Shown here piece after piece: positions 53,729-64,000 of a stretch of DNA of 64,000 bases. Made by a program: the position numbers and the translations under genes. A model generated the notes under the pieces. It ran no database searches. It was not told where the DNA came from and worked only from the letters and a program-made list of their open reading frames with translations. The stretch's first letter is position 1, and every line of letters begins with the position of its first letter. The DNA is from Apolygus lucorum. Taxonomy: Eukaryota > Arthropoda > Insecta > Hemiptera > Miridae. The stretch spans positions 31,898,881 to 31,962,880 of the forward strand of contig CM019170.2 of NCBI GenBank assembly GCA_009739505.2, read 5' to 3'.

Positions 53729-54329
53729 GGTTTATTATTTTCATTCATAAACCTTTGGAATCGACCAAGAAAAAAAATGTTAACCCCCCTGAAAATTTGT
53801 TGGTTTATGTTTCAAGGTACGTAGAATCCAAAATACGAATAAAAATTTGGCCAGTCCGCCGTCAGCCTACGCGGCACTTTCCTTAGTTCCCATGGATCGA
53901 TTTTGATGAAATTTGGTATAATATACCATATTATGGCCTCCCATTGGGATCTAGTTGTGCCCCGAAGCTTTTGGTTGATGTTGGTCACTTCTAAGGGTTG
54001 AAAAATAGAGGTTGTAATTTTCCATCAATTTAAGATAGTATAGAATTTTTTGAATTTTTTGAGACCACCCGGAGCTCTGTAGGATAAACCGTTCGCTCCC
54101 TACGAGGACTTAAGGGTTGGGCTTACGATAAATCAGAAACACGCGTGTGAATCGCAAAAGAGTCCTAATCTCCGTTCAAATGTTATCTGACCAAAATGCG
54201 ATCGCTGTAGGTACGTGGTAGGTAGGTAGTATCTATGGTTGGTAGGTGGTGATAATGGCAAAGCCGAGTTCTTTGCAGACGAGTGATCTATATAAAAAAA
54301 AATAAACCTTTTTGTAGTAATTTTCAGCG
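53729..54329 (-). mobile_element. Family B copy B6 (diverged)
   Basis: GGTTTATTATTTTCATTCAT (weakened hairpin) after TTTT, GTAGAATCCAAAATACGAAT, TAGTTGTGCCCCGAAGC, CTCCCTACGAGGACTTAAGG, and end TAATTTTCAGCG before TTTT. It is the most diverged B copy, apparently old. Confidence 0.85.
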
Positions 54330-55474
54330 TTTTGGTCTAGATTTCGCTAGACCACTGTTTCATTTTTCGCATGGAGTCATTTCTGTGTTTTTTCGGGATT
54401 GAGCAAATGTTGAATTTGGTCGGAATAGAATTTTATTATAAAAATGTTGATTTTTTTGGGAAAATGTAGAATTTGAGAGAGCCAGGAGGAGGGTGCTCTA
54501 TTCAGATGGACCTGTGATTCTAGTCCTTGTCTATTTACGGGAAGGATACTGTACAAGATTGTTGCTATGGAAAGTACCTAGAGGCTATACAAGATGGACA
54601 CTTAGCAGAGTAGATGTTCCCATGATGGATAGAATCTAGAGTGGATACTACACAATGTGGATGTTATGAAATGAGGAGACTCATGCTCTTTGGCATTGGC
54701 TGGAGCCATCGGTTGGATCCAAAATTCTACACCAATTTCTCTTTATGAAATAACCGCAGCTACGATTTGGTGTTGAGATGAAAGTGGCGACTGCGAAGAT
54801 GAAATACACATCCATGTTTTGATGAACTCTTGATCAGTAAAGCTATATTGGACATTAGAACCTCCCGAAAATGTATGTTCAATATCAGCTAGCGAGATGA
54901 GAAAAAACTTGAATACATCATACATGTACGTGACAAAACTTGTTCCATTGTAAAGGTCAATAATGTTACCAAAACGATAACAACCGCCATAAAACAAAAT
55001 TTAAAAAAAAACAGCTTAGTTTCCTGTGCCACGTGGTCAAAACCCAAAAATGATGGCACCTCATTAGCAGTTACGAAGCTGTTTTTCCTTTTTTTCTCCA
55101 ACCCGAGATTTGATATACTGGACCCTTCGCCGCTTTAATATACAAAAATACGTTTAAACGACGTCGAAGCATAAATTTCTGTAGCACCTTCCTCTCCCGT
55201 GGCTAACCGAGTTCGAACTGCTCATTAATATTCCTGAGAGTCCTGCAGGGGGGTTAGTGCATCTGAGACATTTTCTGAATACGTTATCGTAGATTGAATA
55301 CCCAAACAGAAGAATTGGTCAAATTATCAACATCTAAGGAGATGTTCGTATTTTTCTCCTTCTTTTATTACAAAGCAGTAGGTACTTCAAAATAATTTTT
55401 ACCACCGTGTTGATAGTTTTGCCATCGGTAATCATCAACACTATCGAGACGTTATGATGATGATTTTTGTTATT
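54330..55474. other. Unassigned stretch
   Basis: A small hairpin GGTCTAG/CTAGACC lies just beyond B6 (54335-54353). Otherwise nothing recognised. Confidence 0.35.
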
Positions 55475-55828
55475 AACACAGAATGTGTTTTTGCGATGAC
55501 CTACCGAAAAAAATCGTCACGAAAAAGCGACAGAAAAAGCCGTTACGCGCCTTTTATAATGATTTTCACGTGCAATCAAGCCGTTGGTAAGGAAATAGAA
55601 CTCCCGCAGTGTTCATTGCACAGAAATTGTTCACCATTCGTTGGAAAGCTCTCAATTTATATAGTATTTTTCTTGTAGTTACATATTTATTTATATAACA
55701 TTTATAGGGTTTTAGACCAAATTAAATGTCTAACAATTATATATTTTATTATTGCCAAAGACTCCACATTTATTATTGTTGTTTTTTATTTAACGGATGA
55801 CTAGCATCGCAAAAACACATTCTGTGTT
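55475..55828. mobile_element. Family G TIR element, copy G2 (short form)
   Basis: Both ends AACACAGAATGTGTTTTTGC inverted, 354 bp, without the minisatellite present in G1. The shared GC hairpin block follows (55829-55900). Non-coding; mobilisation would need a transposase in trans. Confidence 0.9.
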
Positions 55829-55900
55829 CCTATGATTTCATACAGAGTATGGAAAAAGAAATAAACCGGGGGGTGCAGGGAGGCGGAGCCCCCCGCCGAG

Positions 55901-57228
55901 TTTTTCATGTACTTTGGCTCTTACTGATTGGATCGTATGCCGTTTCACCTAAATGCGCAGTGTGAGATACAACCAACTGGTAGTTTTGAAATAGCTAACC
56001 ATTCAGTCAGACAACGCCGCCTTTGCGCGAGGCTGAATACATTCCCGAGCTAATTTCCAGGTCGGTCGCTACTCTTGTGACTAAGAAGGGAAGCTGCGGG
56101 AGATCGACTGACAAAAGAAAGATGCTGGGCAGCCACAATGACCCCAGAGGCCGCCACAAGACCTCTTTTGATACCGCCGAAAAGTATGGTGCGGTTTTTC
56201 CTTTGACTCTTCCTTTTGGGACTCCGACCAGTCAGTAGTTCTTCAAAAGGTGTCAGGGCAGGCAGTTACCTTTAACAGTTTTACAAGCTTTACAAGGGTA
56301 TTATTCGTATCTTTTCTTCCACACGGAGCCAAGAGAAGGGGACATTGTGATGAAATCGACACCTCGGAGACCTGGCGGGGTTCTTTTGATGTCCGAAGTC
56401 GCTTCGTCGTTCTCTGAACGCCTTTCAGTTTTGGGAATTGAAGGGTATCACGTCGTAGATCTTATTTTCCTGCTTGGTTAATTTTTTGTCAGATGCCAAT
56501 AACGATTTGCTCGAATAAGGCTTTTTTTTAATTGAGCTAATTAAACGTCACAGCAAACGTCTATCAGTTCAAGCTCAGAGGGACCTTTCCGCTTCTTGGC
56601 GGGGGTGTGTTGAAATTATCCCCCTCATTCTACGTTACATTGCCACAACTCCAGAACGAAATTAAAAATATATGCCAAATTGGATGGACAGTATAGTTTC
56701 TTCACATAGAATAACATCGACGTATTCACTGAATTCGCAGGGAAGCTACAGTCCCAAAAATTGACGATTGTAGTGTAATTATGGAGCGATTTTCTCGATC
56801 ACGTGGACAGTTCTTCAAGTGGACAAACATCAACACGGTTGAAAAGCTGTTCGCGATCATGATGAAAATCACGTTTCCGCCATTTATTGGCTAACCCGCA
56901 CTAACCCCACAAATTTCATTAAAATCGCATAAATATTTCGTAAAGTCAGAGAACAAGGAATTGACCACAAACATAAAATTCGGCACCCAAATTGTTCAAG
57001 AAGCTTCGAAGAAGCTGACATTGTGATTTTGGAGGACCTTCTACATTATTTAACCCGTTAGAGGATTCGCGAACATTGACGGACTGTCACACAGGCGTAG
57101 AACCAAAATCGTTCAAAAAATCACGGAAATTTTGATCTTTGGGGTAATATACTGTTTCATAGAAAATAACACTGATGCTCTTAATAAACTTGGAAACAAA
57201 GACATTCCAATGGTTTTTGAATAGTGCG
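55901..57228. other. Mostly unassigned; degenerate E-like fragment at 56850-57150
   Basis: 56990-57140 resembles E in reverse: CCAAATTGTTCAAGAAGCTT, GTGATTTTGGAGGACC, then CCAAAATCGTTCAAAAAA. It is far more diverged than E1-E3. The remainder has no supported gene. Confidence 0.45.
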
Positions 57229-57766
57229 TAACAAGGCTAAATATTATATTTAAGGATAATTTTGGCCTTGTCTAAATAAAATGGTAAAATAAATTGCAGT
57301 CTCCACCCTAGTACTGACTTGTCAGTTAGGCTCCGGCGCTGCAAGTACTAGCCTCTAGCTTTCCTCTACTGTTTTCAGAGTTTTCCAACCCTCGCTTTTC
57401 TAGAACCTTTTCGTGGTTTTTTCTTTCGATTTTCTTTTCTCCAGTTTTCCAGTTCTGGAGGAATTTTCTGGAGGAGTTTCTGGAGGAAGTTTTCCATTTT
57501 CAAGCAGAAGAATTTTCCTGCCATTTTCATTTTGCATTTCATTTCAGTATATTTTCGTTTCTCCTTATATTGTGTTTGATTTAGCTTATTTTTCCTTTTT
57601 CCATTGTTCTGTGTGAACATAGATTAATTTTATTTCACTTTAATTTGGTTTAATTAGATTAGTTTTCCCTAGAAATACTAGGGTGGTAGCAGAGACTAAA
57701 ATTTATTTAATCATTTTATTTAGACAAGGCCGAAATTATCCTTAAATATAATATCTAGCCTTGTTA
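57229..57766. mobile_element. Foldback-type element with ~95-bp inverted arms
   Basis: The left arm starts TAACAAGGCTAAATATTATA and runs through GGCCTTGTCTAAATAAAATG to CACCCTAGTA near 57315. The right arm mirrors it from CTAGGGTGGTAG (about 57677) to TCTAGCCTTGTTA (57766). The middle is purine/pyrimidine biased, and its small minus-strand frame (57375-57620) is Lys-rich low-complexity, probably not a gene. Confidence 0.88.
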
Positions 57767-57930
57767 CAAGTAGGAAATATGAAGTGGAAACTTCCTATAC
57801 AATCCAATTTAGATTTCCAACAACCAATGAACTTCCTTCATCCAATTTTGATGAAATATTCAGAAATTAGGTGGGTTGAGCTGTAAATAAATGGTCCTCA
57901 ATGAATTTACTTTCGCGATGAAAGACGTTT

Positions 57931-58120
57931 GCTAGGACGATCTATTTTAGAATCCTGACTTCAGTACGATACCTAATGAATGACGGGATTATTTGGTAGG
58001 AAATGACTGCACTGAAGCCTATTCGAGAGAAGAATGAAAATTATATATTTGGTATTTAAAGTTTTTATTTCTTAACAACTCGCAACTCATGACGTAAATA
58101 AACATAGTTTGTGGGCAGTC
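57931..58120. repeat. Duplicated segment T, copy 1 (empty S site)
   Basis: GCTAGGACGATCTATTTTAG to ACTCATGACGTAAATAAACA matches 59431-59850. The equivalent of the S2 insertion point lies near 58050-58062 and is uninterrupted here. Confidence 0.85.
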
Positions 58121-59428
58121 CCTAAAGCTATTCCCCGTTCCATCGCTTCCAGGAAGCGTTTTTGGAATCTCGCTGTGCGTCTGTGTGTTCTTGTGTTCTG
58201 ATAGGTACTTTTTGCTGTGTCTTCGCATTTTCTGTCGTTGGTTTATCTTGAATCTTAAGTATGTCGAGAGCCTTGAGTGTTTCTTTAGTCTTGATTTTGT
58301 CTTCTGGCGGTATTCATCGTCTGTCATCGTGTCAGTATGTATGTGATGGAGACGGGATAGCTCGTATTCCATTCTCCGGTATTTCCTCTTCTTCCAGTTG
58401 GTTGTTAGGATCACAAATCACTCGCGTATAAAGAAACAACTGTATTTTATGATAACTAGCCTCAAAACGGATTATAAATCGATCATATAGCTCAAGATAG
58501 TACAAGAGGCCGAAACTGACCTTTCGGTCAGTTCACTGGCTGGTCTGAGCCGGACTGGCGACTGAAGAAGTAACTAGGGAGGTCCTCCCGAAGAGTTTCA
58601 GAGCATTCTCTCCGATGTGTGACCCAACTAGAACTTCCTTCCACACTCTCTGAGCTTGACGTTATCTTTAACAATTCTCTCCATGAGCGAATAAGTTTCG
58701 TTTCTAAATCATACTTAATCTGAACCCTACCGTTTACTCTCACTCTACAACAATATTAAAAACCAGTAAGTACATCAAAACCAAGGAAACAAACCATCCA
58801 CCAACCGTTTCATTTCTCATATTTCTAACCTATGACACCTCTCCACAAAAATATTAGTAGCCAATAGCTGGAACAATATTACAATACAATTCTTCAATAA
58901 AAAAAATTATACACGGAGTCATTAAAGGATGAGAAGAAAATGAAAATAATCTGGTTCTTCCAGTGGTCCGGATCCACAAAAATGTTTTAGTAGTGGTAAA
59001 CCCAACAACAAAGAGGATGTTATGCTGCCTCGATGAGGTGTAAATGAGACAGATTGCCGTTACATGATGGATGTCTTTGGACAATCTCTGCACACCTCCT
59101 CTCTCAAAGATGTAGTGATATCTGTGGATCGAGAGGCTTGTACGGTGCCTTACTTTGGTTTTGAGTCGGGCCATCAATCCCTGGCTAACAAATTTATCGC
59201 GTAGGTACCCAATTTCAGGTATCTCCACAGAGGGTAGGACTGCGAATGTAGGTACCTACTATGGTAGTACTCCGGCCAGTCGTAGGTAGTCTCTGCCAAT
59301 TAGAGCAGTCTTCACAGTCGCCTCAATAGCCTGTGTACCATTAATTGCTCGCCTCGTTGTTTAATTGATAGCCTCGTACTATCTGTGGGGGCTTCAGTCC
59401 GTCAATCGAAATATTGGTCACCAGATGC
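58121..59428. other. Unassigned stretch
   Basis: Minus-strand frames at 58019-58414 (Lys/Arg-rich), 58528-58743 and 58854-59228 have no recognisable domain. A small perfect hairpin ACTGACC/GGTCAGT lies at 58516-58533. Confidence 0.4.
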
Positions 59429-59850
59429 TAGGACGATCTATTTTAGAATCCTAACTGACTTCAGTACGATAACTGATGAATGACGGAATTATTTGGTAGG
59501 AAATTACTGGTAACCAATCCGAAAGAAGAATTAAAATTATATTTTTGGTATCTAAAATATCGAAACCTTAATGCGCAAAGGCGCTATGTCCACCCATCTT
59601 CCAGATTTTTTTTTTAAAATTATTTCAGAAAAACTCACCTTCTCGATGATTAGGTATAGCTTGAACATTTATCGACGAAATTAAAGAGTTTAGTGGAATA
59701 AGCCATTATTTTAGAAATTGCGCACTGGTGTAAACTTCTCTTCCGTTTTTCTCAAACCTCCATTTTTTGACGTAGCGCCTTTGTGCTTTAAGGTATCGAT
59801 ATTTAGTTTCTTAACTACTCTCAACTCGTAAAGTAAATCATAATTTGTAG
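59429..59850. repeat. Duplicated segment T, copy 2 (contains S2)
   Basis: Matches 57931-58120 on both sides of S2: left GATCTATTTTAGAATCCTAAC to TTTGGTATCTAAAATAT, right TTTAGTTTCTTAACTACTC to AAAGTAAATC. Confidence 0.85.
59566..59793. mobile_element. Family S miniature TIR element, copy S2
   Basis: Right arm (inverted) CCTTAAAGCACAAAGGCGCT; left arm CCTTAATGCGCAAAGGCGCT. The interior matches S1 (AAGAGTTTAGTGGAATAAGC for S1's AGAGTTTGATGTAATAAGCC). TATCGA lies on both sides. Non-coding. Confidence 0.88.
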
Positions 59851-62800
59851 TACAACGTTCAAAACGTACCTACGTGCTTACTAATGACGCTGAGACTGTC
59901 ATGATAACGGAATTATACCTATTTCATAGAAATAAAAACTTCACAGGTCATTTTTTCGAAGAATATTCATCAATGAATTTAACTATTAGTAATGTTTGTT
60001 CTTGCTAACCTCGGATTCACGTACTGAAAAATGCTTCTCCTTGAAAGTACCTTGGTGTATCATTAAACGTTTCTTGTTCTGCACGTAAACGGCGTTGAGT
60101 TTTATTATCAGCGGATATTGGATGTTATTGGATAATAAGAAAAGGCGATTCATTCAGTTCGAAGATATGATGAAAATAAATCTTAAACAACAGTAAACAC
60201 AGGAATAAGAGCTTAAACCATTGACTTAAAGAACGAATACCATAAATTGCAATCTACCGTTGTACCTAACAGGATAAAAAATCCCTTTACAGTCCATGAG
60301 GTATTTTTATTCATATTCCTTCAATTAAGTTCGCATAAACTTAATATGATTGTTCTGTTGATTACTGTCATTACAGTTTTCGACGACGAAAAGGTTTTTC
60401 CATCTACATGACTAACACATAATATGTACATGATGTTGATGAATACCTATGTATCTATAATCTTTGCTTTTGAGTCTACTAAATGATGAAGCTTTGCTAC
60501 ATCCCTCGATCTTATATTTAAAAGTCTCTTCAATTGGGAATTTCAATCGCATTTTACGTTTCAGTCCTCCCTGAGTGATAACGCAGAGTAAACCCTGAGT
60601 GAACCTAGGGAAACTTGTCCAAAAATGGCGACTCCTTTGATTGAACCAGTTTTTCTACCGAGGATAAAACTTTCCAGGTGTAAAGTTAGTTGCCTGCTTC
60701 GATATTAATCTGAAACCCCCTCTTGGGTCCTCTTGATAGCCTCGTTGGACCAAGGGGAAACTGATCCAATTCGATTGGGTGTAATTTTGGACTAGTATCA
60801 AGATTTCATGATTCAAATGAGCGTAAGGGGAGGAACTGGTCTATAAATCACTTAGGACTACTTTTCCAGGAGAAATTTTGATTTTGAAAAAACTTGTATT
60901 AAATCTTTGAAAAGTAGAAATGAGACTCGGAAGAAATACACAGTGTGAAGTGGCCAGGTAGTTTCTCCAGAAAAGATCATTTTGTGGACCTTCTTCTAAA
61001 ATTTCACGTCTGAAAGGATATTTCACATTCCAATCATCCCACAACCTTTCTTGAGATGATTTTGAAAGTAACATCTTTCCGCACCTTCATATACCCCCTT
61101 GTGTGGCCTTCTTTGTCGAAATATCGCATCTGGCCAATGAAAGCAAGTATCTATTGAGGGAGGCATCAGAACAAATGACCTTTGTGAGAGGCTCCGGAGG
61201 AACCATATGGTTGATGAAACGAACCAACTGATACTTTTGGTACCCGAAGCTCTTTTTGTCGAATAGAACCCAACTCTTCAAGAACCACCTGCAACTTACT
61301 AGTAGTTTTAATCGTATGTGAATCTTGAGGTTACACGCGACCAACGCACCTCAAAAACCTTTTTTGGCTCTCACCCCAACAATTTCTACTTGAATCACCT
61401 CCTAATTTTTACCTGCTGTTTTTCTTTATCAACTCAAAACGTAGGAATTACTTCAAAAAGAGAGTCAAAGTCATGATAGAAATTTGGGAATTTTGGTTTA
61501 TTGTAATTGGCGTCAGATTGATAGTTCTACAGGGTTGTGAAACTATACAATGAAATTCACTAAGACCTAATGAGACCTATGAGACGCATTGGGGCGACAA
61601 TTTTGAAATGAGAGTTTGGCCGGGAGAATTAACCTTTAGTGTTATTAAATCCTGGAGTCTTCATGTCTTCCTGATTTGATTGTAATGTGTTTTAGTTTAT
61701 GCTGATTTCCATCATCAGAGTTGGCACCTACCAGTTTTCATAATCAATGGAGCTCCTCTTCTGCTCATCCTGGAGAGTTTAAATTGGATGTAATCGAAAC
61801 TACAGCCCTTCGGAGACCCCTGGAAGAGCTTAGAAGGAAGCAGTCCATAAGGCCACTCTGGGTCTAGCCCCAGCAAAATTTTTCTCTCTGTAAGCTAGAT
61901 TTTTACCCCAAAATTGGAAAAACTCCCTTCAAAAAAGGGTTCTCCCCAAAGTAGAAAAAAATGCCCTAGCAGAAAGTTTTTTCCTCAATACTCACTCATG
62001 ATCCATGGAAGGATGGTAACACACTGGTGGTGGTTTTACACTTGTAAAATAATAATTATTTTACACTAGAGAGAAGAAGAAGTAAGATGGAATCGATAGA
62101 TATCCAATAATCATTTGTATCAAACAATCGATTGTCCACTCTCGAATTCTGAAGATCTGGAGCGACACCCTGGTGTCATAGTGATATGTTTTTTATTTTT
62201 AGTTTATCCCCTCTCTTCCTCAGCCCCTGCCCTGGAAGACAAGTTCGATTTTATTCTCTCTGATCCAGACATGTTTTGATTCAACTAGATGGGTGGATAC
62301 TCTGTTCAGGTTGCCATGAAAGTTCCGTGTATAACAAGAGGGGGAGAACATTGCATGTAAACGCATCTCATCTTTATGATTAAGAAATTATGTGCTTTTC
62401 GTTTTTAAAAAAAATTGAATATTTAATGTTTTAGTAACAAATTAACATTTTTTATATTTTCGAGACCCAAAAATGATTTTTTTTTCTCATCATTAACTGG
62501 AGTGAAGTTGAGATGTGATTGTTCCCCACTGGGTCCTTCGTTTGACGCAAAAGTATGTATTTGTGATCCTAGGGTCAAGTGCGAGTATTTTTCTGGTTTG
62601 GTGCCCCACCTGGTTTGGTGAAAGGAATTACCTAGTATATGTATAGTGGAGAAGTTGGACAAAATCAAGGATAAAGCTCTCAACATAGCGATAATTTCTC
62701 TAATTTTCTTTCAGAAACGCCAAAAATTGGTAAAAAAATGCACATAAACCACTAAATAACAAACAAAAGGAAAGTATGGAAAACGTTTTGGATTTGGCTC

Positions 62801-63471
62801 TTTGGTTTGCCTGTTGATTTTGAGTTCCATCGGTGTCTGAACCAGAGTTCAGATGGTTTGGAATGTGTGACGTCAATAACAAAGTTATTTCCGATAATGA
62901 AGGAAAACACGGAAGCAGTTCCTGTACTAATGGGTCGTGTATCGTTGGAGATAGGTATCCAGTAAGTTACTTCGGTGACAGAAGGTGTAACCGGTGTGGT
63001 GTTCACGCTAATGAGCCTTACTAATACCCCCAGCCAGCGAAATGTCACGGAGTATCGTTAATCATCGGTGCACAACGGCGCCGCGCCCAACATTGTACGT
63101 CCAAGGACCGTACTTGACTTTATATACAAGGACATAATGAGTATATGGGCTCCAGGAGCTTAACCTCATTCCAGCTGTACCGGGAGGTCAGATGTCATTT
63201 GAGAAGAAGACAAATTAAGTCAGGTTGCATGCATCGGGTACACAACTCGCGTACCTTAACCAAAGGTCTCACATTTATCGGGTCGGATCACGTCATGATT
63301 ATTTATTATAATACCTAGCACTGGTAAATTAACGTAAGCAAAAGTAGAAATGGGATATGAGACAGTTTTTCAAATTTAAGAAAAACATTCAAAGTTAATA
63401 ATTTGTTTCTTTTTCTGCACTCTTGATGTGGATTGGGGTTGAAGTCCTCCTGAAATTCCTGAAAATAAGAT
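59851..63471. other. Long stretch without a supported gene
   Basis: A diverged E-like start lies at 60466-60580 (GAGTCTACTAAATGATGAAG, GGAATTTCAATCGCATTTTA). A perfect 23-base palindrome centred on AATAATTATT lies at 62043-62065. The paired frames at 62752-63048 overlap on opposite strands and are not recognised. Confidence 0.4.
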
Positions 63472-63928
63472 AAATTGAGGAGTTTTCTTTCAATCGGGCT
63501 TATACCGACCACGAATATTTTGTGGGAAATTCAGAAAAACTCATTTCATGGCGATGGAAGCTGTTTAGGGTTCCCAAATTTTCCAAGTAGGTAGTTTGTT
63601 CATGGAACTTTTGATTGTAAGACCGAATTTCGAAATTTTGGCATGCTTTTTGAGGGAGAAACGGCCATTTCCTATTTGAATATAAACCCATTTGTTGAAA
63701 AACGATGGATATGAGCCACTTTGAAAAAAACGAGTATTTGGTTCTGCGAAGAAATGTCTTGTTTTCATTTTATTTTATTTCTTTACCCATTATTTTCAAT
63801 AATGAACCTTCGGAATGGAGCAAGAAAAAAATTCTAACCCCCCTCAAAATGTGATGGTTTACGTTTGATGATAACCAAAAGTGCAAAAAAATGGATATAA
63901 GCCCGATTGAAAGAAAACTCTTCAATTA
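63472..63928. mobile_element. Family J TIR element, copy 2
   Basis: Inverted ends GAGTTTTCTTTCAATCGGGC (63479-) and GCCCGATTGAAAGAAAACTC (63901-63920). The body matches J1 in reverse (GCATGCTTTTTGAGGG, GGAACTTTTGATTGTAAGAC), and a remnant A/B-type end (TTATTTTCAATAATGAACC, GGAGCAAGAAAAAAATTC) lies at 63790-63868. Non-coding. Confidence 0.7.
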
Positions 63929-64000
63929 TGTCAGGTTGGTATGATTCTGGTACAGGATTTCATGAGGAAATGGTTGATACTCAGATATTTCAGCAGCCTG

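Noticed and set aside
58019..59228. Basic minus-strand frames as exons
   Set aside because: No domain; the first overlaps the duplicated T segment; no convincing splice sites linking them.

Overview
The window looks like intergenic nuclear DNA of an arthropod, probably an insect. It is AT-rich, has no operons or dense coding, and carries many short (TAGG/TACC)n tracts. Nearly everything recognisable is transposable-element (TE) material of animal types: Ty3/gypsy, Jockey/CR1-like, RTE-like and RNase H-bearing non-LTR elements, hAT, piggyBac-like, pogo-like and Tc1/mariner/IS630-like transposons, a tRNA-derived SINE and a miniature LTR element. I found no host gene I can defend. A few unidentified reading frames (about 40.6-41.6 kb) and one exon-like stretch (27.04 kb) are listed at low confidence. 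Species assignment is inference only. Layout: 0-8 kb holds a decayed RNase H-type non-LTR element split by a hAT element with a perfect 8-bp target duplication, then copy A1 of a dispersed family (here called A) split by a gypsy 3' fragment (RNase H end, integrase, LTR). 8-12 kb holds a piggyBac-type element flanked by TTAA, a hAT-like element and a B-family copy. 12-19 kb is a nest: family E interrupted by A2, then a minisatellite-bearing terminal-inverted-repeat element (G1), then tandem family D interrupted by another E. 20-25 kb has a DDE transposase remnant between inverted degenerate arrays, a D copy interrupted by a B copy, another B, and a SINE with an 11-bp duplication. 27-30 kb is A3 split by a pogo-like element. 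32-34.5 kb holds a TTAA-flanked element and a complete LTR-gag-LTR miniature element. 35-40 kb is a 3.1-kb hAT element containing E2 and A4, then a gypsy integrase remnant split by a further hAT element. 42-48 kb has a TIR element containing B4, copy B5, a phrase-like degenerate array and A5. 49-55 kb has three non-LTR 3' fragments, D3 and B6. 55-64 kb has G2, a long-armed foldback, a duplicated segment with empty and occupied target sites, and a J element whose relative lies at 1.8 kb. How they work together: this is a record of layered insertion, not a pathway. Families A/B, D and E share one habit, junctions inside runs of T (or A), and several occupied sites can be compared with empty copies in the same window. 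The observation most worth following is that A copies carry an internal inverted repeat enclosing a tandem 35-residue helical repeat whose frame stays open in four of five copies, which suggests a captured or native coding segment on a non-autonomous element. A/B, D and E also carry terminal hairpins or palindromes and internal tandem repeats, as in non-autonomous Helitron/Helentron-like elements. That class assignment is a hypothesis.
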